Shown: piece by piece, positions 29,520 to 38,977 of the stretch
Layout of the letters: every line of letters begins with the position of its first letter
How positions within the stretch are numbered: position 1 is the first letter of the stretch
NCBI RefSeq assembly: GCF_005405585.1
Contig: NZ_BJEQ01000005.1
Location: forward strand, 62,001-126,000
Reading direction: 5' to 3'
DNA: 64,000 nucleotides
From: Agarivorans sp. Toyoura001
GTDB taxonomy: Bacteria; Pseudomonadota; Gammaproteobacteria; Enterobacterales; Celerinatantimonadaceae
Notes under the pieces: model-generated
What the model saw: the letters and a program-made list of their open reading frames with translations, nothing else
What the model was told of the DNA's origin: nothing
Databases searched by the model: none
Made by a program: the position numbers and the translations under genes

Positions 29520-31253
29520 CTACGCTTTTCTTTCAAATACCACTGCACTGTTTGGCACTAAAACAATAGTTTGTTTATTACCCTTGCCTTGCACCGTGAA
29601 GTCAGCATCTGCCCATAGAACTTGCCACTGCTCACTATCAAGCTCAATCTCTATATGTAAGCTTTGTTGCTCGCTCCAGTTAAACCAGTATTGGCGCACT
29701 AACTGCTGTTGTTGATATTGCTTTGCGTGTTGCAAAGAAAAATCGTCAAAACGTGCGGCGTCTGCACTATTTTGCTCTAGTACTGTTAGCACGTCGCGCT
29801 GTTGAGCATTTAGCTGATTTAGGCGGTCACCAGAAAATACTAACCCGCTGCTGGCCAACACACTTATACGGTGCCAATTGTAAGCGGCGGCGTTAGTTTG
29901 CTGATGTGGAATATTATTTAAAGTCACACAATCTGGGTCGTTATGCCATAAACGTTGGTCTTGCCAATTGCGGAAAAACGTTTCTTTAGCAATTTGCTTA
30001 AAGCGGCCAATGTTTCGATCAACATCATCGGCGATACGCATACCGTGAACTAAACCTAACGACGGCCACATCGGCGCATTACAGCCCAAGATATATGCAT
30101 CACCATTGCACGCTTTATTGATCGTTTCCATGCCCATACGATAGGCTTCAATACGTGTTTTATTGGGATCGGCTCGATAACCTTTAGCCAGGGTACCCCA
30201 GTAAATGGCATCCAATTTAAAGTAACGCACGCCCCAATGGTGGTACATATGGCTAAATACATCATGTAGATAACGGTTCACGTCTGGCTGAGTGGTATCT
30301 AACACATACCAAGGTGTACAGCGCCAGCCGCCATAAGTAACTTCTTCAGCCGCTAAGGGTTGGCCAAATTGATTTTTTACAAACCACTCTGGGTGTTGTT
30401 GGAACAAACGAGATTCAGCTTGGGCAATAAACGGTGCCACCCAAATAGCAGGCTCTTTACCTTGCTCACGGATCCGCTTGCATAGGCTTTCTACCCCGCC
30501 ACTGAAACGCTCGGAAGGGTATAACCAATCCCCCATAAACTCTTGGTAACCGTCGTCAATTAATAAGTACTCAAGTTGATCATGAGGGCTAATTAATTGC
30601 TGTAAATTCTCTTCAATATCAGCGGCGCTAATATCGGCGTAATAGTGATACCAAGAACACCAACCGTTTGGTTTACTCGGCCACTGTAGGCGTGGGTGCT
30701 GCTGTTCAATAGCCTCCGCAAATTCTTCAAGCAGTGCTTCGCGGCTAGCATTCTGGCCCACAAACAAGCTTTCACTCGTTATATGGTGACGAGCGGCTAC
30801 AGCTAAGGTATCGGTATCAATACCAATGATCAATCGACCATCAGGGTACACTTTAAAGTAGCCATTAAAACGCTCGCAGGAACTAAAACCTAAAAGGGTA
30901 TATTGCCCGTCACACTCAATAAGTAACTGATTGTAAGCGGTGAAATGATCGCGGTCTTCACTTAAGCGATACTCACCAGCATCAGGGCAACGACCAATGG
31001 CTGTAATGTGCTCGGCGCTGCCATAATTTTGCGCCAGCATTTGAAACCCTTCACCATGAAATTGGGCGTTCTCAGGTAATTGCCCTGAAAACAAATCAAT
31101 TGGACCCAATTGCAAACTATTCGCAGACAAGTTGTCGATTCGTACCACACATTGTTGCTTGTCCCACTGAGGGGTGTATAAGATTTGATGTTGTGGCGAA
31201 GGCAGTTGCCACTGGCGAACCAATTGAAGAACAGAGTCTAAGTTAGAAAACAC
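29520..31253 (-). CDS. Alpha-galactosidase-like glycoside hydrolase (GH36/clan GH-D)
   Basis: Cytoplasmic-looking glycosidase of 577 residues without signal peptide. An N-terminal beta-sandwich is followed from about residue 195 by the TIM barrel starting NGWCSWYHYY. Clan GH-D signatures are LLIDDGYQ, the nucleophile Asp in YFKLDAIYWG and the acid/base region HGMRIADDVDR. It probably hydrolyses alpha-galactosides from algal glycans, but GH36 covers other specificities. The start is a GTG with AAAGGTG upstream. No transporter or regulator lies beside it; cdd is divergent. Confidence 0.82.
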   Translation of the reverse strand: MFSNLDSVLQLVRQWQLPSPQHQILYTPQWDKQQCVVRIDNLSANSLQLGPIDLFSGQLPENAQFHGEGFQMLAQNYGSAEHITAIGRCPDAGEYRLSEDRDHFTAYNQLLIECDGQYTLLGFSSCERFNGYFKVYPDGRLIIGIDTDTLAVAARHHITSESLFVGQNASREALLEEFAEAIEQQHPRLQWPSKPNGWCSWYHYYADISAADIEENLQQLISPHDQLEYLLIDDGYQEFMGDWLYPSERFSGGVESLCKRIREQGKEPAIWVAPFIAQAESRLFQQHPEWFVKNQFGQPLAAEEVTYGGWRCTPWYVLDTTQPDVNRYLHDVFSHMYHHWGVRYFKLDAIYWGTLAKGYRADPNKTRIEAYRMGMETINKACNGDAYILGCNAPMWPSLGLVHGMRIADDVDRNIGRFKQIAKETFFRNWQDQRLWHNDPDCVTLNNIPHQQTNAAAYNWHRISVLASSGLVFSGDRLNQLNAQQRDVLTVLEQNSADAARFDDFSLQHAKQYQQQQLVRQYWFNWSEQQSLHIEIELDSEQWQVLWADADFTVQGKGNKQTIVLVPNSAVVFERKA

Positions 31254-31423
31254 TTATCAACACCTTTAGTTACAATAAATTACACGCTAGCATCTACCTT
31301 AGATATTAGTGATCTATCTTCAGTAAACACGATTGCGGCAGATTATAATCGAAGCCTTAGCAAACTAATCATGACTAAATCATGATTTCTTGCTAGCTTC
31401 GACAAAATAAAGGGAACGATAAT

Positions 31424-32269
31424 ATGTCTGAAACCACCCCACAAGATCTATCTCTGCTCAATGCGCTAAAAACGGTTGTTAATAGTGAACTATTACCAAG
31501 TCGCTTAAATAGCGAACAAACCGCTGCGCTTTGCCAAAGGTTAAACTGCACGACAATTGAATTAGCCGAACGACTATTACCACTAGCCGCGAGCTTCTCT
31601 TTTGCACCCAAGTCTAATTTTAATGTTGGTGCAGTGGCAGTAGATAAACAGCAACAACTGTTTTTAGGCGCTAATTACGAGTTAGCCTATGGCCCGCTCA
31701 CTGGCAGCTTGCACGCCGAACAAAGCGCGATTTTTAATGCCTTAAGCCACCAAGCCAGCGAGCTCACTCACTTAGTGATTAACGCTGCGCCCTGTGGTTA
31801 TTGCCGCCAGTTCATTAATGAATTAGCCAATGCCAATCAGCTAAGTGTTCGCTTTAATCAGCAGAGCTATAATTTTCCAGAGTTGTTACCACAATCCTTT
31901 GGTCCTGAAGATTTAGGTGTTACTACTCCGCTAGCCCGTTTAGCGTTAAGCACCGCCTCAAAAGCGCCCGATTTTGCAAAAGCCAGCTACGCGCCCTACA
32001 CCCAAGTACAAAGTGCGATGTTTGCTTACGCTGGCGACAAAGTGCTCGCTTGGAGCTGTTACCTAGAAAACGTTGCGTTTAACCCTTCTCTCTCGCCGCT
32101 TCTCACTTTATTATCACAGCTAACGCTAAATCATCTGAGCTTAGACAAAGTAGAACGTTTCGAATTATGGGAACATAAGGACAATCAATTCAGCTTTAAG
32201 CAAGAATTACAGAATTTTGCGGAACATTCTCAAAAACCTATGGTCCACCATAGCTACCCTTCAACGTAG
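31424..32269 (+). CDS. cdd: Cytidine deaminase (dimeric, two-domain type)
   Basis: Deaminates cytidine and deoxycytidine to uridine forms in pyrimidine salvage. The zinc site is present: HAEQSAIFNAL (HAE) and APCGYCRQF (PCxxC). The C-terminal pseudo-catalytic domain is retained, giving 281 residues like the E. coli type. GGGAA lies about nine bases before the ATG. It is ten bases upstream of purT, so both are co-transcribed in a nucleotide-metabolism unit. Confidence 0.94.
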   Translation: MSETTPQDLSLLNALKTVVNSELLPSRLNSEQTAALCQRLNCTTIELAERLLPLAASFSFAPKSNFNVGAVAVDKQQQLFLGANYELAYGPLTGSLHAEQSAIFNALSHQASELTHLVINAAPCGYCRQFINELANANQLSVRFNQQSYNFPELLPQSFGPEDLGVTTPLARLALSTASKAPDFAKASYAPYTQVQSAMFAYAGDKVLAWSCYLENVAFNPSLSPLLTLLSQLTLNHLSLDKVERFELWEHKDNQFSFKQELQNFAEHSQKPMVHHSYPST

Positions 32270-32279
32270 GAGTATTTAA

Positions 32280-33455
32280 ATGTTAGGAACTGCGCTAAGC
32301 GTTTCTGGAACGAAAGTGTTATTGCTCGGAGCTGGCGAACTCGGCAAGGAAGTTGCCATTGAATTACAACGTTACGGCGTTGAGATTATCGCGGTAGATC
32401 GCTACCCCAATGCTCCTGCAATGCACGTAGCTCACCGCAGTTATGTGATTGATATGCTTGATGGCGAAGCGCTTAAGGCGCTGATATTAAAAGAACAACC
32501 GCAGCACATTGTTCCAGAAATTGAAGCCATAGCAACCCAAACTTTAGTTGAGTTGGAGCAGCAAGGCTTTGCTGTTACCCCTAGCGCTCGCGCTACGCAA
32601 CTCACCATGAACCGCGAAGGTATTCGCCGTTTAGCAGCAGAAACACTAGGCTTGCCGACCTCTGCTTATCAATTTGCCGATAGCTTAAAAGAATGCCAAC
32701 AGGCCGTTGCCAATGTAGGTTTGCCCTGCGTACTTAAACCGGTAATGAGTTCATCGGGTAAAGGCCAATCGACGCTACGTGATAACAGCCAAATCAACGC
32801 CGCTTGGGATTACTCACAGGAAGGCGGCCGTACTGGCGCGGGCCGAATTATCGTAGAAGGCTTTGTTGATTTTGATTACGAAATTACCCTGCTCACCGTT
32901 AGTGCAGTAGACGGTATTCATTTTTGTGCACCCATTGGTCATCGCCAAGAAGACGGCGACTACCGTGAGTCATGGCAGCCTCAAGCCATGTCTGAGCAAG
33001 CATTAGCTAAATCTCAAGATGTAGCGCGTAAAATTGTCACCGAACTTGGTGGTTATGGTTTATTTGGTGTAGAGCTATTCATTAAAGGTGACGAAGTGTT
33101 CTTTAGTGAAGTATCACCGCGGCCCCATGATACCGGTATGGTTACCCTAATTTCTCAGGACTTATCTGAGTTTGCCTTACATGCAAAAGCCATATTGGGT
33201 TTACCGATTAAACAAGTTCGCCAGTTTGGCGCCAGCGCCTCTGCTGTCATTATGGGCGACGGTAACTCAGAAAATATTCGCTATAGTGGTTTAGCCGAGG
33301 CTTTAGATTTCCCCGACAGCCAATTGCGTTTATTCTCCAAGCCAGATATTAATGGCCAGCGCCGTTTAGGCGTAGCGCTAAATCTTAGCGACAGCATCGA
33401 GCAAGCGGTAACTAACGCTAAGCACGTAGCCGCTAAGGTTAAGGTCACTTACTAA
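32280..33455 (+). CDS. purT: Phosphoribosylglycinamide formyltransferase 2 (formate-dependent)
   Basis: ATP-grasp enzyme that forms formyl-GAR from GAR, formate and ATP in purine synthesis. Visible features are the N-terminal [20 protein letters not shown] nucleotide-fold motif, the ATP-grasp stretch [30 protein letters not shown] and the metal-binding end [16 protein letters not shown]. Length 391 is typical. GGAG lies eight bases before the ATG. It sits between cdd and an unrecognised gene that starts two bases after its stop. Confidence 0.95.
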   Translation: MLGTALSVSGTKVLLLGAGELGKEVAIELQRYGVEIIAVDRYPNAPAMHVAHRSYVIDMLDGEALKALILKEQPQHIVPEIEAIATQTLVELEQQGFAVTPSARATQLTMNREGIRRLAAETLGLPTSAYQFADSLKECQQAVANVGLPCVLKPVMSSSGKGQSTLRDNSQINAAWDYSQEGGRTGAGRIIVEGFVDFDYEITLLTVSAVDGIHFCAPIGHRQEDGDYRESWQPQAMSEQALAKSQDVARKIVTELGGYGLFGVELFIKGDEVFFSEVSPRPHDTGMVTLISQDLSEFALHAKAILGLPIKQVRQFGASASAVIMGDGNSENIRYSGLAEALDFPDSQLRLFSKPDINGQRRLGVALNLSDSIEQAVTNAKHVAAKVKVTY

Positions 33456-33457
33456 GC

Positions 33458-34819
33458 ATGACCTCGGGGTCATTTTCCATAAATGACGATGAATTGGCGC
33501 TATTACTGGCGCCAAGTACCACCCCTGTCTCCTCAAAATTACTCAGAATATTGTGGTTTCAGCAAACTGCCATCCCATCTCACTATCCCTTAGAAAATGT
33601 AGAAGTCACGCAAATTGACGAATTGCAGTTACAACTGCAGCAGTCTAATGAATTTGATGCCATTGTATTTAACTGCGCTCAGCTTGATAGCAACCAACTC
33701 ACGTTATTAGCGGGTTTATTAGAAGAACAATCGCAGATTTCGGTATTTTTGGTAGGGCAAATGCCCAATATGGCCTTTAATTTACCGGACTTTACTTACT
33801 GCGAAAGCCAACAAGAGTTGATTGAGCAGTTTACCCATTGGTGTAATTCAATTAATGCGCAATATCGTGAGTGGGCAGCGAACAAATCGGTCTACATTTA
33901 TAGCCCAGTGGCAGACCAAGATTTACAACAGCAGATGAAAAACCTAGGGTTTGGCGAAACCCATACCTGGCAAGCTAAACAAGACAATGTGCAAATGCTA
34001 TTGCAGCAGGCAAATTTGGTAGTGGTATCGGTATTTGATGATGACCCAGAAATCATCGACGTGATAGAAAGTCTCGCCTCAGTGTTACACCGTCCTGGCT
34101 TGTTTTTATTGTTTCAAGAACAATCTACCCTTAAAAACAGCATTACCTTGCTCACTAAACACTATGGTTTAAACCTTTATACGTCTTTGCTTTATAACCA
34201 GTTTACGCATCAAGTTGCCTACCTTAGCCGTCAATTTTTCCGGCTTTATCGACATAAACTTAATCAGCTCAGCCATACTACTAAACATAGCCACTACTTA
34301 ATTCATTGTACCTATGAAAATGAACTAATAGGATATTGGGACTGGCCAGAAACGCAGCGCCAAAGCGACGAAACACTCGAATTTAGTGAACCGGTTAACG
34401 CGGTGTATTGGCATCACTTCAAATATGAGCTGTTAAAAAACAACATAGAGCTAACGTGTATTGCCAAGCACTATAGCAACATCATGCTGGCCTTTAGCCC
34501 TGAATTTCCCATGGATAATTTGTCGAGCCTGATAAGAATTAAGCAACAACAAGTAAAATTAGCTTGGCAGCCTAACTTAGTAGCTCAACTCAAAAACCAC
34601 CCTACGGTATTAGATTTAGTAGATGTATTAGTGATTTCACTGGATATGTGGATTTTGCTAAACGTGAATAATGATAACCGCGCTTTTTGGCAAAGCGTAA
34701 AACAACGCTGCCAAGATCAGCAAGTGTCGCTGGCGATCCTAGGAGTACAATCTGAATTGATTCAATATTGGCGGGATAAAGGTTTTGACTTGCTGATCCA
34801 CCGCGATGATGCGGAGTAA
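33458..34819 (+). CDS. Hypothetical protein, possibly degenerate receiver/EAL-like
   Basis: Not recognised with confidence. The 453-residue cytoplasmic protein starts two bases after purT. Residues about 28-105 and 140-230 have receiver-like beta-alpha alternation without a conserved phospho-acceptor pattern. The last third reads LVDVLVISLDMWIL, then VSLAILGVQSELIQYWRDKGFD, resembling the closing strands of an EAL barrel; the catalytic ExL motif is absent. Two cysteines and many Gln/Leu repeats are otherwise unremarkable. A non-catalytic c-di-GMP-type or scaffold role is only a hypothesis. Tight coupling with purT suggests co-expression, not shared function. Confidence 0.5.
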   Translation: MTSGSFSINDDELALLLAPSTTPVSSKLLRILWFQQTAIPSHYPLENVEVTQIDELQLQLQQSNEFDAIVFNCAQLDSNQLTLLAGLLEEQSQISVFLVGQMPNMAFNLPDFTYCESQQELIEQFTHWCNSINAQYREWAANKSVYIYSPVADQDLQQQMKNLGFGETHTWQAKQDNVQMLLQQANLVVVSVFDDDPEIIDVIESLASVLHRPGLFLLFQEQSTLKNSITLLTKHYGLNLYTSLLYNQFTHQVAYLSRQFFRLYRHKLNQLSHTTKHSHYLIHCTYENELIGYWDWPETQRQSDETLEFSEPVNAVYWHHFKYELLKNNIELTCIAKHYSNIMLAFSPEFPMDNLSSLIRIKQQQVKLAWQPNLVAQLKNHPTVLDLVDVLVISLDMWILLNVNNDNRAFWQSVKQRCQDQQVSLAILGVQSELIQYWRDKGFDLLIHRDDAE

Positions 34820-34832
34820 GTAGCCCAATATG

Positions 34833-35024
34833 TTAGGCTACTTCGTAGTATTTTGGGGTTATTTCTAATTCTTTATCAATGATGGTTTTAGCCATTCTGG
34901 CACATTTACCACATTGCGACGCAACACCGTGCTTTTCTCGTACATCGGCTAAGCTTTCGCAGCCTTGCTGCACCGCTTCTTTAATTTGCTTGTCGGTAAC
35001 TCCGTGGCATAAACATACAAACAT
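34833..35024 (-). CDS. bfd: Bacterioferritin-associated ferredoxin
   Basis: A 63-residue [2Fe-2S] protein that reduces bacterioferritin to release stored iron. The four cluster cysteines are in CLCHGV near the start (CxC) and SQCGKCARM (CxxC), the Bfd spacing. It is monocistronic, convergent with the purT unit. The upstream promoter overlaps a Fur-box-like palindrome, matching the usual induction of bfd on iron starvation. Confidence 0.93.
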   Translation of the reverse strand: MFVCLCHGVTDKQIKEAVQQGCESLADVREKHGVASQCGKCARMAKTIIDKELEITPKYYEVA

Positions 35025-35053
35025 TGCTGCACCTCACTAATAACAATACAGCA

Positions 35054-35083
35054 ATTATATTGCGAACCATTATCATTCGCAAT
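35054..35083 (-). promoter_or_regulatory. bfd promoter with overlapping Fur-box-like palindrome
   Basis: On the minus strand TTGCGA (35082-35077) and TATAAT (35059-35054) are separated by exactly 17 bases, a near-consensus sigma-70 promoter. Between and over them lies ATTGCGAA-N9-TTCGCAAT (35059-35083), whose core GAATGATAATGG resembles a Fur box. Repression by Fur with iron is the likely control. Confidence 0.7.
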
Positions 35084-35095
35084 ATCTTTTTCAGT

Positions 35096-35848
35096 TTATA
35101 CTGGATTATCTATATCAATAAAGCTGACATCAAGACCATGCTCTACTGCCAACCACTCACCTAATGCTTGTGCGCCGTAGCGCTCGGTAGCATGGTGACC
35201 CGCCGCAAAGTAGTCAATACCCATCTCTCTGGCTGTATGTACGGTATTTTCCGATATCTCACCGCTAATAAAGGCATCTAAGCCCTGCTCTGCGGCCAAT
35301 GTTAAATATGATTGACCACCACCTGTACAAATACCGACTTTCTGAATATTTTTCTGATTGGAGATGTGTAAAGGCTTACGCTGTAATACTTGTTCAATAC
35401 GCTCTGCAAAAGCTTCACCTGAGACAGGTTCGGCGAGCTTGCCTACCATTGCCACACTGCGTGGATCCCACGGCTCTAAACCACGTTTTAAAGTAATCCC
35501 CAAATGCTTGGCTAACTGTGCGTTATTGCCTAGTTCGGGATGAACGTCTAATGGGAGGTGATAAGCATAAAGGTTGATATCGTGATTTAACAACGCTTGT
35601 AGACGACGGCGTTTCATACCGGTAACGACTGCAGCTTCGTTTTTCCAGAAAAAACCATGATGAACCAATATAGCATCGGCGTTTACTTCAATAGCTTGGT
35701 CAATTAAGGCTTGGCAGGCAGTAACACCTGTAACCACTCGCTTAACCTGCTCACGGCCTTCTACTTGCAGACCATTAGGGCAATAGTCTTTAAACTTAAC
35801 GCTTTCTAAATGCTGGTTTAATATGTTTTCTAATCGGGTATTTTTCAT
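35096..35848 (-). CDS. Nif3-like dinuclear metal centre protein (DUF34/YbgI)
   Basis: A 250-residue protein of the widespread NIF3/YbgI family. Metal-binding motifs are HHGFFWKNE near the N-terminus and GHHATERYGAQALGEWL near the C-terminus, which form the two-metal site of the toroidal hexamer. CTGGGQSYL is the central glycine-rich loop. The biochemical role is unsettled; GTP cyclohydrolase-like and metal-handling activities have been suggested. It lies upstream of bfd on the same strand, with the bfd promoter between them. Confidence 0.9.
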   Translation of the reverse strand: MKNTRLENILNQHLESVKFKDYCPNGLQVEGREQVKRVVTGVTACQALIDQAIEVNADAILVHHGFFWKNEAAVVTGMKRRRLQALLNHDINLYAYHLPLDVHPELGNNAQLAKHLGITLKRGLEPWDPRSVAMVGKLAEPVSGEAFAERIEQVLQRKPLHISNQKNIQKVGICTGGGQSYLTLAAEQGLDAFISGEISENTVHTAREMGIDYFAAGHHATERYGAQALGEWLAVEHGLDVSFIDIDNPV

Positions 35849-35925
35849 TACATTAACTCACAATGGTTTGGCACATTGTAAGTAGCAGACCCGATCAGAA
35901 ACAAGCTTTAGCTGGTAGGCTTTAC

Positions 35926-36129
35926 TTAAAACAATACAAACTGGCTGTTTTGCTCTGCTTGTTGCATCCAGCTTGGACGATCGTTACGTTTGATCCACTG
36001 GCGGTGTAATGCGCTGTAAAATGGCGCTCTAACACCAGCCATTGCTACAAAAGGGAAAGACACTAGGCCAACTAGAAATAACGCGATACGACGAACGATG
36101 ATAATGCTGGTAGAAAATTGCTTACTCAT
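35926..36129 (-). CDS. Small inner-membrane hypothetical protein
   Basis: Not recognised. I start it at the ATG at 36129 (GAGGTG seven bases upstream), giving 67 residues: a short basic N-terminus (MSKQFSTSIIIVRR), one hydrophobic helix (IALFLVGLVSFPFVAMAG) and a hydrophilic tail rich in Arg, Trp and Gln. A single-pass membrane topology is likely. It sits between the Nif3-family gene and the divergent DUF1853 gene. Confidence 0.6.
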   Translation of the reverse strand: MSKQFSTSIIIVRRIALFLVGLVSFPFVAMAGVRAPFYSALHRQWIKRNDRPSWMQQAEQNSQFVLF

Positions 36130-36265
36130 TTCGAACACCTCGACTGGTTTGACCACTAAATAGTAGCCAACATTTAGTAATAAAACTACAAAAACCGTGG
36201 AAAACGTCGAAATAAAAAGCTATCGGTTTAAAAAGATGTAAAAAAATAACAAAGGGGTAACATTT

Positions 36266-37084
36266 TTGGATAGGCAGAGTTTCATTGAGGATTTACGTTG
36301 GTGTTTACACGCCCCTGCTCTGCTAGGTATTAACCCGCTTCCTTTTACCGTAGATAAGGGTTGGCAGAAAAGCTGGCAACAAGCAGTAGAGCAGCATTTA
36401 GCATTAGCCGAGCAAGTTGATGTTAATCCTCGCTTAGGTTTGTACTTTGAGCAACTGTGGCGCAGTTTAATTGCGCTTCACCCCGATTGGCAATTATTGG
36501 CCGACAATGTAGCGGTGCAACAAGATGGTCGCACTCAAGGAGCTATCGATTTTCTATTGCTTAATCATTCGCAGCAACAGATAGAACATTGGGAACTGGC
36601 GGTAAAGTTTTACCTAGCTACTCAATCATCTCCGCAGAGTGAACATTATTTAGGGCCCAACCAGCAGGATCGGCTCAACAGTAAGCTCAGTAAACTATTG
36701 CTAAAGCAGGTGCCGCTTGGCCGCCATCCGCAGATTCAAAAACTGCGCAGCCCCTACCCTAATTACACATTTAAACAACGAATCTTATTACCGGGTTATT
36801 TATTTAAACTTGCTGATCCTAATCACACTCAACCACAAGATCTTCATTGGTATGACCTTCAGCACTGGCAATACATGCAGCAAAGCCAGTGGAAGCGTTT
36901 AACTAAGCAGCAATGGTTAAATCCAGCGGCTTATCATCTCAGCGAATGTGAACAAGACTTAGACCTCAGTAAAGGACCAGTACAGTTGTATCTACCTAAA
37001 AATGGCCAACAATCTGCTAAACGAATATTCATTTGCCCTAACAATTGGCTCGTTAGGGCAAATGCTAAGCTACATAGCCGGTAA
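36266..37084 (+). CDS. DUF1853 family protein
   Basis: A 272-residue protein with the DUF1853 pattern: DLRWCLHAPALL at the start, GLYFEQLWRSLI, GAIDFLLLN, HWELAVKFYLA and YLGPNQQDRLNSKLSKLL. The D..E..K arrangement in these segments recalls nuclease-fold proteins, but that is my inference; the function is unknown. The start is a TTG eight bases after AAAGGGG; no better ATG exists. It ends two bases before the convergent fbp stop. Confidence 0.82.
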   Translation: MDRQSFIEDLRWCLHAPALLGINPLPFTVDKGWQKSWQQAVEQHLALAEQVDVNPRLGLYFEQLWRSLIALHPDWQLLADNVAVQQDGRTQGAIDFLLLNHSQQQIEHWELAVKFYLATQSSPQSEHYLGPNQQDRLNSKLSKLLLKQVPLGRHPQIQKLRSPYPNYTFKQRILLPGYLFKLADPNHTQPQDLHWYDLQHWQYMQQSQWKRLTKQQWLNPAAYHLSECEQDLDLSKGPVQLYLPKNGQQSAKRIFICPNNWLVRANAKLHSR

Positions 37085-37086
37085 AT

Positions 37087-38103
37087 TTAGCGCTTTCGCT
37101 CTTCAGAGGAATATTCACGCATCATGCCTTCTACGGTTTCTACCATCTGAGTACTGCCGCAGAAAAACGGAATACGCTGATGAAGCTCGCTAGGAACAAT
37201 GTCCATAATCCGATCAAAGCCATCGCTGGCTTTACCACCTGCCTGCTCAATCAAAAAGGCCATTGGGTTACATTCATATAATAAGCGTAACTTACCCTCT
37301 GGTGCCGAAGCCGTGGAAGGATATATATAAATCCCGCCTTTTAATAAATTACGGTGAAAATCAGAGACCAACGAGCCAATGTAACGCGAGGTATATGGGC
37401 GCTTAGTGTCCGGTTCTATTTCTTGGCAGTACTTAAGGTATTTTTTCACGCCCGTAGGAAACTTAAGATAGTTACCTTCGTTAATTGAATAAATCACACC
37501 ATCTTCTGGAATGGACATATTCTCGTGAGATAAATAAAACACTCCTAGCGATGGGTCGCAAGTAAAACCGTGAACCCCATGACCCGTGGTATATACCAAC
37601 ATTGTTGAGGAGCCGTATACCACATAACCTGCTGCCACTTGCTGGTTACCCGGCTGTAAAAAATCTTCTAATACTGCAGGCGTACCACAGGGACTGATAC
37701 GCTTATAGATAGAAAAAATAGTGCCTACTGATACATTTACATCAATATTCGACGAACCATCTAAAGGATCCATCAATACGACGTATTTACTGTCTATGGA
37801 GCGCGAGCTATCAAAACTCACAAACTCATCTTCTTCTTCAGAGGCTACACCACATACCTCACCACGGGCTTCTAAGGCCGCTTTAAATTTCTCGTTCGCA
37901 TACAAATCTAGCTTTTGTTGTACCTCTCCTTGAACGTTTTCAATGCCCGTGGCACCAATAATATCAACCAGGCCGGCTTTGTTGATTTCACGGTTAACGA
38001 CTTTAGAAGCTAAACGAATAGCCCCCAACAGCTGGGTTAGCTCCCCTGTTGCATCGGGAAACTGGTGTTGTTTTTCTATTATGTATTCACCAAGAGTTAT
38101 CAT
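37087..38103 (-). CDS. fbp: Fructose-1,6-bisphosphatase class 1
   Basis: Gluconeogenic phosphatase giving fructose 6-phosphate. The metal site reads SEEEDEF then [24 protein letters not shown], the class 1 signature, and [21 protein letters not shown] is the C-terminal substrate-binding segment. Length 338 is typical. It is monocistronic and divergent from the SOS-controlled imuA gene, with about 220 bases between the two starts. Confidence 0.96.
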   Translation of the reverse strand: MITLGEYIIEKQHQFPDATGELTQLLGAIRLASKVVNREINKAGLVDIIGATGIENVQGEVQQKLDLYANEKFKAALEARGEVCGVASEEEDEFVSFDSSRSIDSKYVVLMDPLDGSSNIDVNVSVGTIFSIYKRISPCGTPAVLEDFLQPGNQQVAAGYVVYGSSTMLVYTTGHGVHGFTCDPSLGVFYLSHENMSIPEDGVIYSINEGNYLKFPTGVKKYLKYCQEIEPDTKRPYTSRYIGSLVSDFHRNLLKGGIYIYPSTASAPEGKLRLLYECNPMAFLIEQAGGKASDGFDRIMDIVPSELHQRIPFFCGSTQMVETVEGMMREYSSEERKR

Positions 38104-38256
38104 TTTTATCCCTATTTATTAGCACGCTTCCTAATGAAAACCTTTTCAGTCCTCAATGTTATTTTGCAAGTATTTACGAAAAATTACTAGCGCCGAGGAC
38201 TAATTGTCATACATATAGTTGAAAAAAATATTTGCAAATTCTTTGAACAGGTAATA

Positions 38257-38287
38257 CTGTATATCCATACACTGTATATAAACACAG
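38257..38287 (+). promoter_or_regulatory. Two abutting LexA (SOS) boxes upstream of imuA
   Basis: Box 2, CTGTATATAAACACAG (38272-38287), is a perfect CTG-N10-CAG LexA site. Box 1, CTGTATATCCATACAC (38257-38272), differs only in the final CAC and shares one base with box 2. They end about 37 bases before the imuA start, where a repressor would block transcription. Control of the imuA-imuB-dnaE2 operon by LexA is expected from this cassette in other bacteria. Confidence 0.88.
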
Positions 38288-38324
38288 TTAAACTTCGACA
38301 TTGACTTAGAGCATGGAGCGAACA

Positions 38325-38951
38325 ATGGCACAACAAATTGAACAACTGCTACAAAGCAACAAGGTATGGCAAGGCAGCCAATGGCAACACAGTCATCTTG
38401 ACGTTCATTCAAGTGGCTTTGAACAGCTTGACCAACAGCTACCTAACCATGGCTGGCCACAAGGCGGTATTACCGAGGTGCTTTATCAGCAACACGGAAT
38501 TGGCGAATTACAGTTGCTGCTTCCTGCTCTGGCAAAATTGAGTCAACAATCTCAATGGATCATTTGGGTAGCACCGCCATTTATGCCTAATGCGCCTGCC
38601 CTACAACAACATGGCGTAGACATAAGCAAAGTCATTGTTATTCGCCCAGAGCAATGTAGCGATATAACGTGGACCATTGAACAAGCCTTAAAAAGTGGCT
38701 CATGCAGTGCGGTATTAGGTTGGGTAGATGGTTTAGATTTAAAAGCCAGTCGCCGTTTACAACTGGCTGCAGAACAGGGCGACTGCCTAAGTTATTTATT
38801 TAGACCGCTACAGCAACAACAGCAAAGCTCTAGCGCCAGTGTACGAATGGCCCTACACCCTAGTAAGGCGCCTAACCAAATTAACTACCACCTGCTAAAA
38901 CGCCGTGGTGGCGCGCCGCTCTACGAGCAAAGCATGCCACGACTTAATTAA
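38325..38951 (+). CDS. imuA: ImuA, SOS mutasome accessory protein
   Basis: A 208-residue RecA/SulA-like protein of the ImuA type, needed with ImuB and DnaE2 for damage-induced mutagenesis. Typical features are SGFEQLDQQLPNHGWPQGGITEVL, the conserved opening segment, and WIIWVAPPFMPNAPAL in the RecA-like core; the end reads NQINYHLLKRRGG. The frame starts four codons earlier, but GGAG six bases ahead favours the ATG at 38325. It is first in the operon imuA-imuB-dnaE2 and preceded by LexA boxes. Confidence 0.9.
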   Translation: MAQQIEQLLQSNKVWQGSQWQHSHLDVHSSGFEQLDQQLPNHGWPQGGITEVLYQQHGIGELQLLLPALAKLSQQSQWIIWVAPPFMPNAPALQQHGVDISKVIVIRPEQCSDITWTIEQALKSGSCSAVLGWVDGLDLKASRRLQLAAEQGDCLSYLFRPLQQQQQSSSASVRMALHPSKAPNQINYHLLKRRGGAPLYEQSMPRLN

Positions 38952-38977
38952 GCCGGTGCTAATGATGCAAGCAACAC

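Noticed and set aside
36266-37084. Broken gene because no ATG start is present
   Set aside because: A TTG with AAAGGGG eight bases upstream gives a full-length DUF1853 protein.
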